NCBI GenBank assembly: GCA_963770295.1
Contig: CAVYPA010000018.1
Coordinates: forward strand, 62,001 to 126,000
Length of the DNA stretch: 64,000 nucleotides
Reading direction: 5' to 3'
DNA from: AWTP1-13 sp963770295
GTDB lineage: Bacteria; Pseudomonadota; Alphaproteobacteria; Rhizobiales; Hyphomicrobiaceae
Below the pieces are notes generated by a model. It saw only the letters and a list, made by a program, of their open reading frames with translations, was not told the origin of the DNA and searched no databases. Below are positions 62,461 through 64,000 of this stretch, one piece after another. How positions within the stretch are numbered: position 1 is the stretch's first letter; each line of letters starts with the position of its first letter. The translations under genes were made by a program, and so were the position numbers.

Positions 62461-62761
62461 GGCTAGCCCCCCGATTTTGCATCGGTCCGTGGCTGGTGAC
62501 CGCGGTTCCCCTCCAGGTGCTTCGCAGATGCAAAAGAAACCACCTGCTTCGGCGCCTGATGCAAAATTGGTAAAGTGCTGATAAAACCCCGTCAACGATG
62601 CGGATCTGAAAGCGGCCGCAATGCAGCAGGCTGAGCGCCGACGTCGGTATTAAAAAAGTCAACGCTGAAGGGCCTCCGCGCTTTCCCAACATTGTCAATC
62701 ACATTGACGTGAAGGAGCGCAAGCTTTGCCGCAGGGATGCGGATCCGGAGCCGCTATAAGC

Positions 62762-62791
62762 AAAAAAAGCCCCGCCACGGCGGGCGGGGCT
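62762..62791 (-). terminator. Strong rho-independent terminator of the DUF1236 gene
   Basis: On the minus strand, AGCCCCGCC pairs with GGCGGGGCT and is followed directly by seven T (complement of 62762-62768). It lies about 25 bp downstream of the DUF1236 stop at 62815 and fits that gene exactly. Confidence 0.9.
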
Positions 62792-62814
62792 TGCCGGAGG
62801 CTCTACGCGGGGGG

Positions 62815-63934
62815 CTAGTCGCCGATCAAAAGCGCCACCTGGCGATCGTTGGGATCGACAATGACGACCTGATCCTGGGCGACCACGTAACGATACGAGC
62901 GCAGCTGGGGTAGCCGTTCGACAACGCGATCGGGGAAGGTCGTCACCTCGACCGAACGGGGAACTTCTGCACCGAGCGCCAGCTGCACGCTGATGTCGGC
63001 CGAGTGCCCCTTGTCGATGCTCGTCAGGACAAAGCGCCGCTCGTCGGCCGACAAGGCGAGGTGAGCGCGCGAACCCGGTGCCTCGGCCCGCTGCGTGGAG
63101 GCCGGGATGACGTCAACAATGACATACGTCTGCGGATCGACGATGCAGATCGTTTCGTCCTCGAGCACAACATAGCTGTAGCCACGGTAAACCGGGGCAA
63201 AGCCAATGATCGCTGCGGACAGAGGATGCAACCGCACCGAGCGCGGCACACGGACGCCGATATTGACGGCGACACTGATCTTTGGCGCGCTCAACTTTGC
63301 GATCGCGCAGAAGATGCTGGCGGACGTCCGCATGCTGCTTTTCGCTGGCTTGCAAGCGGTTCGCCGGCTGCAGTTGGGCATTGCCGTCCGGGGTCCGGCC
63401 TTGGGCCGCCTTGCCCTGGTCCTTGCCACGATCCGTTCGCTGAGCCTTGTCCTGATCCCTCTGACGAGGAGACTGCGCGGCCCGCTCCTGATCCCGACCG
63501 CGGGCCTTTTCATTCTTGTCGCGTGCCGTGCGTTGCGCCTTGTCCTGGTCTTTGTCGCGACCGGCGCGCTGAGCCCTGTCCTGGTTGCGCTCGCGCCCCT
63601 CTTGCGCCGACCGGTCCTTGCGGCCCTCTTCGGCCGACCGGTTCTTGCCGCCATCCGGGCGCGCCGACCTGTTGGAAGACCGTTCACCACCTGGTGCACG
63701 CTCCGACATGCCTCTGTTGCCACCACCGCGCTCTTCGGATTGGCTCATGCCACGCGATGGTTGTCGGCTCTCCTGGCCGCCGCGGGCCCCACCGGGTTGG
63801 CCCTTTTCCATCCGTTCCGCAGGGGCCTGCGATCCCCCGCCCATACCACCCTTGTCGGGCGCCTGAGCCAAGGCCAACGATGACGTGCAAAGAAGCGCGG
63901 CGAGCGATACCGCTAGCGATTGCCCGAACTTCAT
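62815..63934 (-). pseudogene. DUF1236 secreted protein with charged low-complexity linker, one frameshift
   Basis: The ATG at 63934 follows AAGGAG at nine bases. A signal peptide ('LAVSLAALLCTSSLALAQ') is followed by a long Arg/Asp/Lys/Gln/Gly-rich stretch with repeats of the type 'RDKDQDKAQRTARDKN'. This runs in frame to about 63285 ('VRQHLLRDRKVERAK'). There the frame changes by one base, and the second frame gives two DUF1236-like repeats: 'VNIGVRVPRSVRLHPL...YSYVVLEDETICIVDPQT' and 'LGAEVPRSVEVTTFP...YRYVVAQDQVVIVDPNDR', ending at 62815. DUF1236 proteins are periplasmic and of unknown role. With one indel repaired the gene would be complete (about 372 residues). Confidence 0.82.
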
Positions 63935-64000
63935 ACTGAGGCTCCTTCTTTTGATTAGGTGATTTACGGACGTCACTCACGTGTCTGTGACGCCAATTCT

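Noticed and set aside
1..64000. CRISPR arrays, prophage or secretion islands
   Set aside because: No regularly spaced repeats, no cas, phage structural or integrase genes were seen; the only mobile gene is the IS1634-type transposase.

Overview
The window looks like chromosome from a GC-rich alphaproteobacterium, most likely Hyphomicrobiales (Bradyrhizobium/Xanthobacteraceae-like). This rests on the small Gly/Pro/Tyr-rich secreted proteins, the DUF1236, DUF6460 and HdeD families, the IS1634-type transposase, and the hisA-hisF, prkA-yeaH-ycgB and ligase-associated repair neighbourhoods. No rRNA is present, so the placement is inference from gene content. One tRNA (Gly, GCC) is visible.

Layout. 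1-8.1 kb: a divergent nitrogen-compound uptake and catabolism island. An NCS2-type permease (cut by the window edge) and an isochorismatase-family hydrolase are on the minus strand. On the plus strand, a nitroreductase is followed by a polar-amino-acid-type ABC importer (binding protein, two permeases, ATPase), a RidA protein and three DUF1989 proteins. The last two match the UAAP1/UAAP2 (carboxyguanidine deiminase CgdA/CgdB-like) pair. The divergent intergenic region carries an imperfect tandem duplication of about 195 bp with a perfect 14-bp palindrome in each copy. 8.7-14.4 kb: a YddA/SbmA-type ABC exporter, two small secreted proteins and an IS1634-type transposase. 15-24 kb: two paralogous NarL-type response regulators, one frameshifted, a three-PAS histidine kinase and a lone receiver protein. 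They surround an HdeD-type membrane protein, a formylglycine-generating-enzyme homologue with both active cysteines, and a DUF937/PRC-barrel protein. 24-34 kb: a broken reprolysin-like protease, a proline iminopeptidase and a CrbS/CrbR-like sensor pair next to a DUF4212-SSS symporter, then mscL. 34.6-43 kb: a ligase-associated helicase and the PdeM nuclease, then prkA-yeaH-ycgB. 43-45.5 kb: hisA and hisF. 45.5-49.5 kb: a decayed segment with a broken DUF533 gene, a 5'-truncated and frameshifted RND efflux pump and a frameshifted TetR regulator. 50-60.3 kb: CoA transferase, thiolase, XdhC, tRNA-Gly, a proX-cnoX-Lon-like-Trm112 run, an acyl-CoA dehydrogenase and dinB. 60.5-64 kb: a frameshifted MetE-like gene, a matrixin-type protease overlapping it antisense, and a frameshifted DUF1236 protein.

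A window-wide feature is the number of otherwise well-conserved genes broken by one or a few single-base indels (at least seven loci). This is either gene decay or indel errors in the assembly, and every frameshifted call should be read with that in mind.

The best candidate for an undescribed system is the 1-8.1 kb island. It joins a CgdAB-like pair to an amino-acid-type ABC importer, a third DUF1989 protein, RidA, a nitroreductase, an isochorismatase-like hydrolase and a nucleobase-type permease. None of the expected carboxylase or allophanate hydrolase partners is inside the window.
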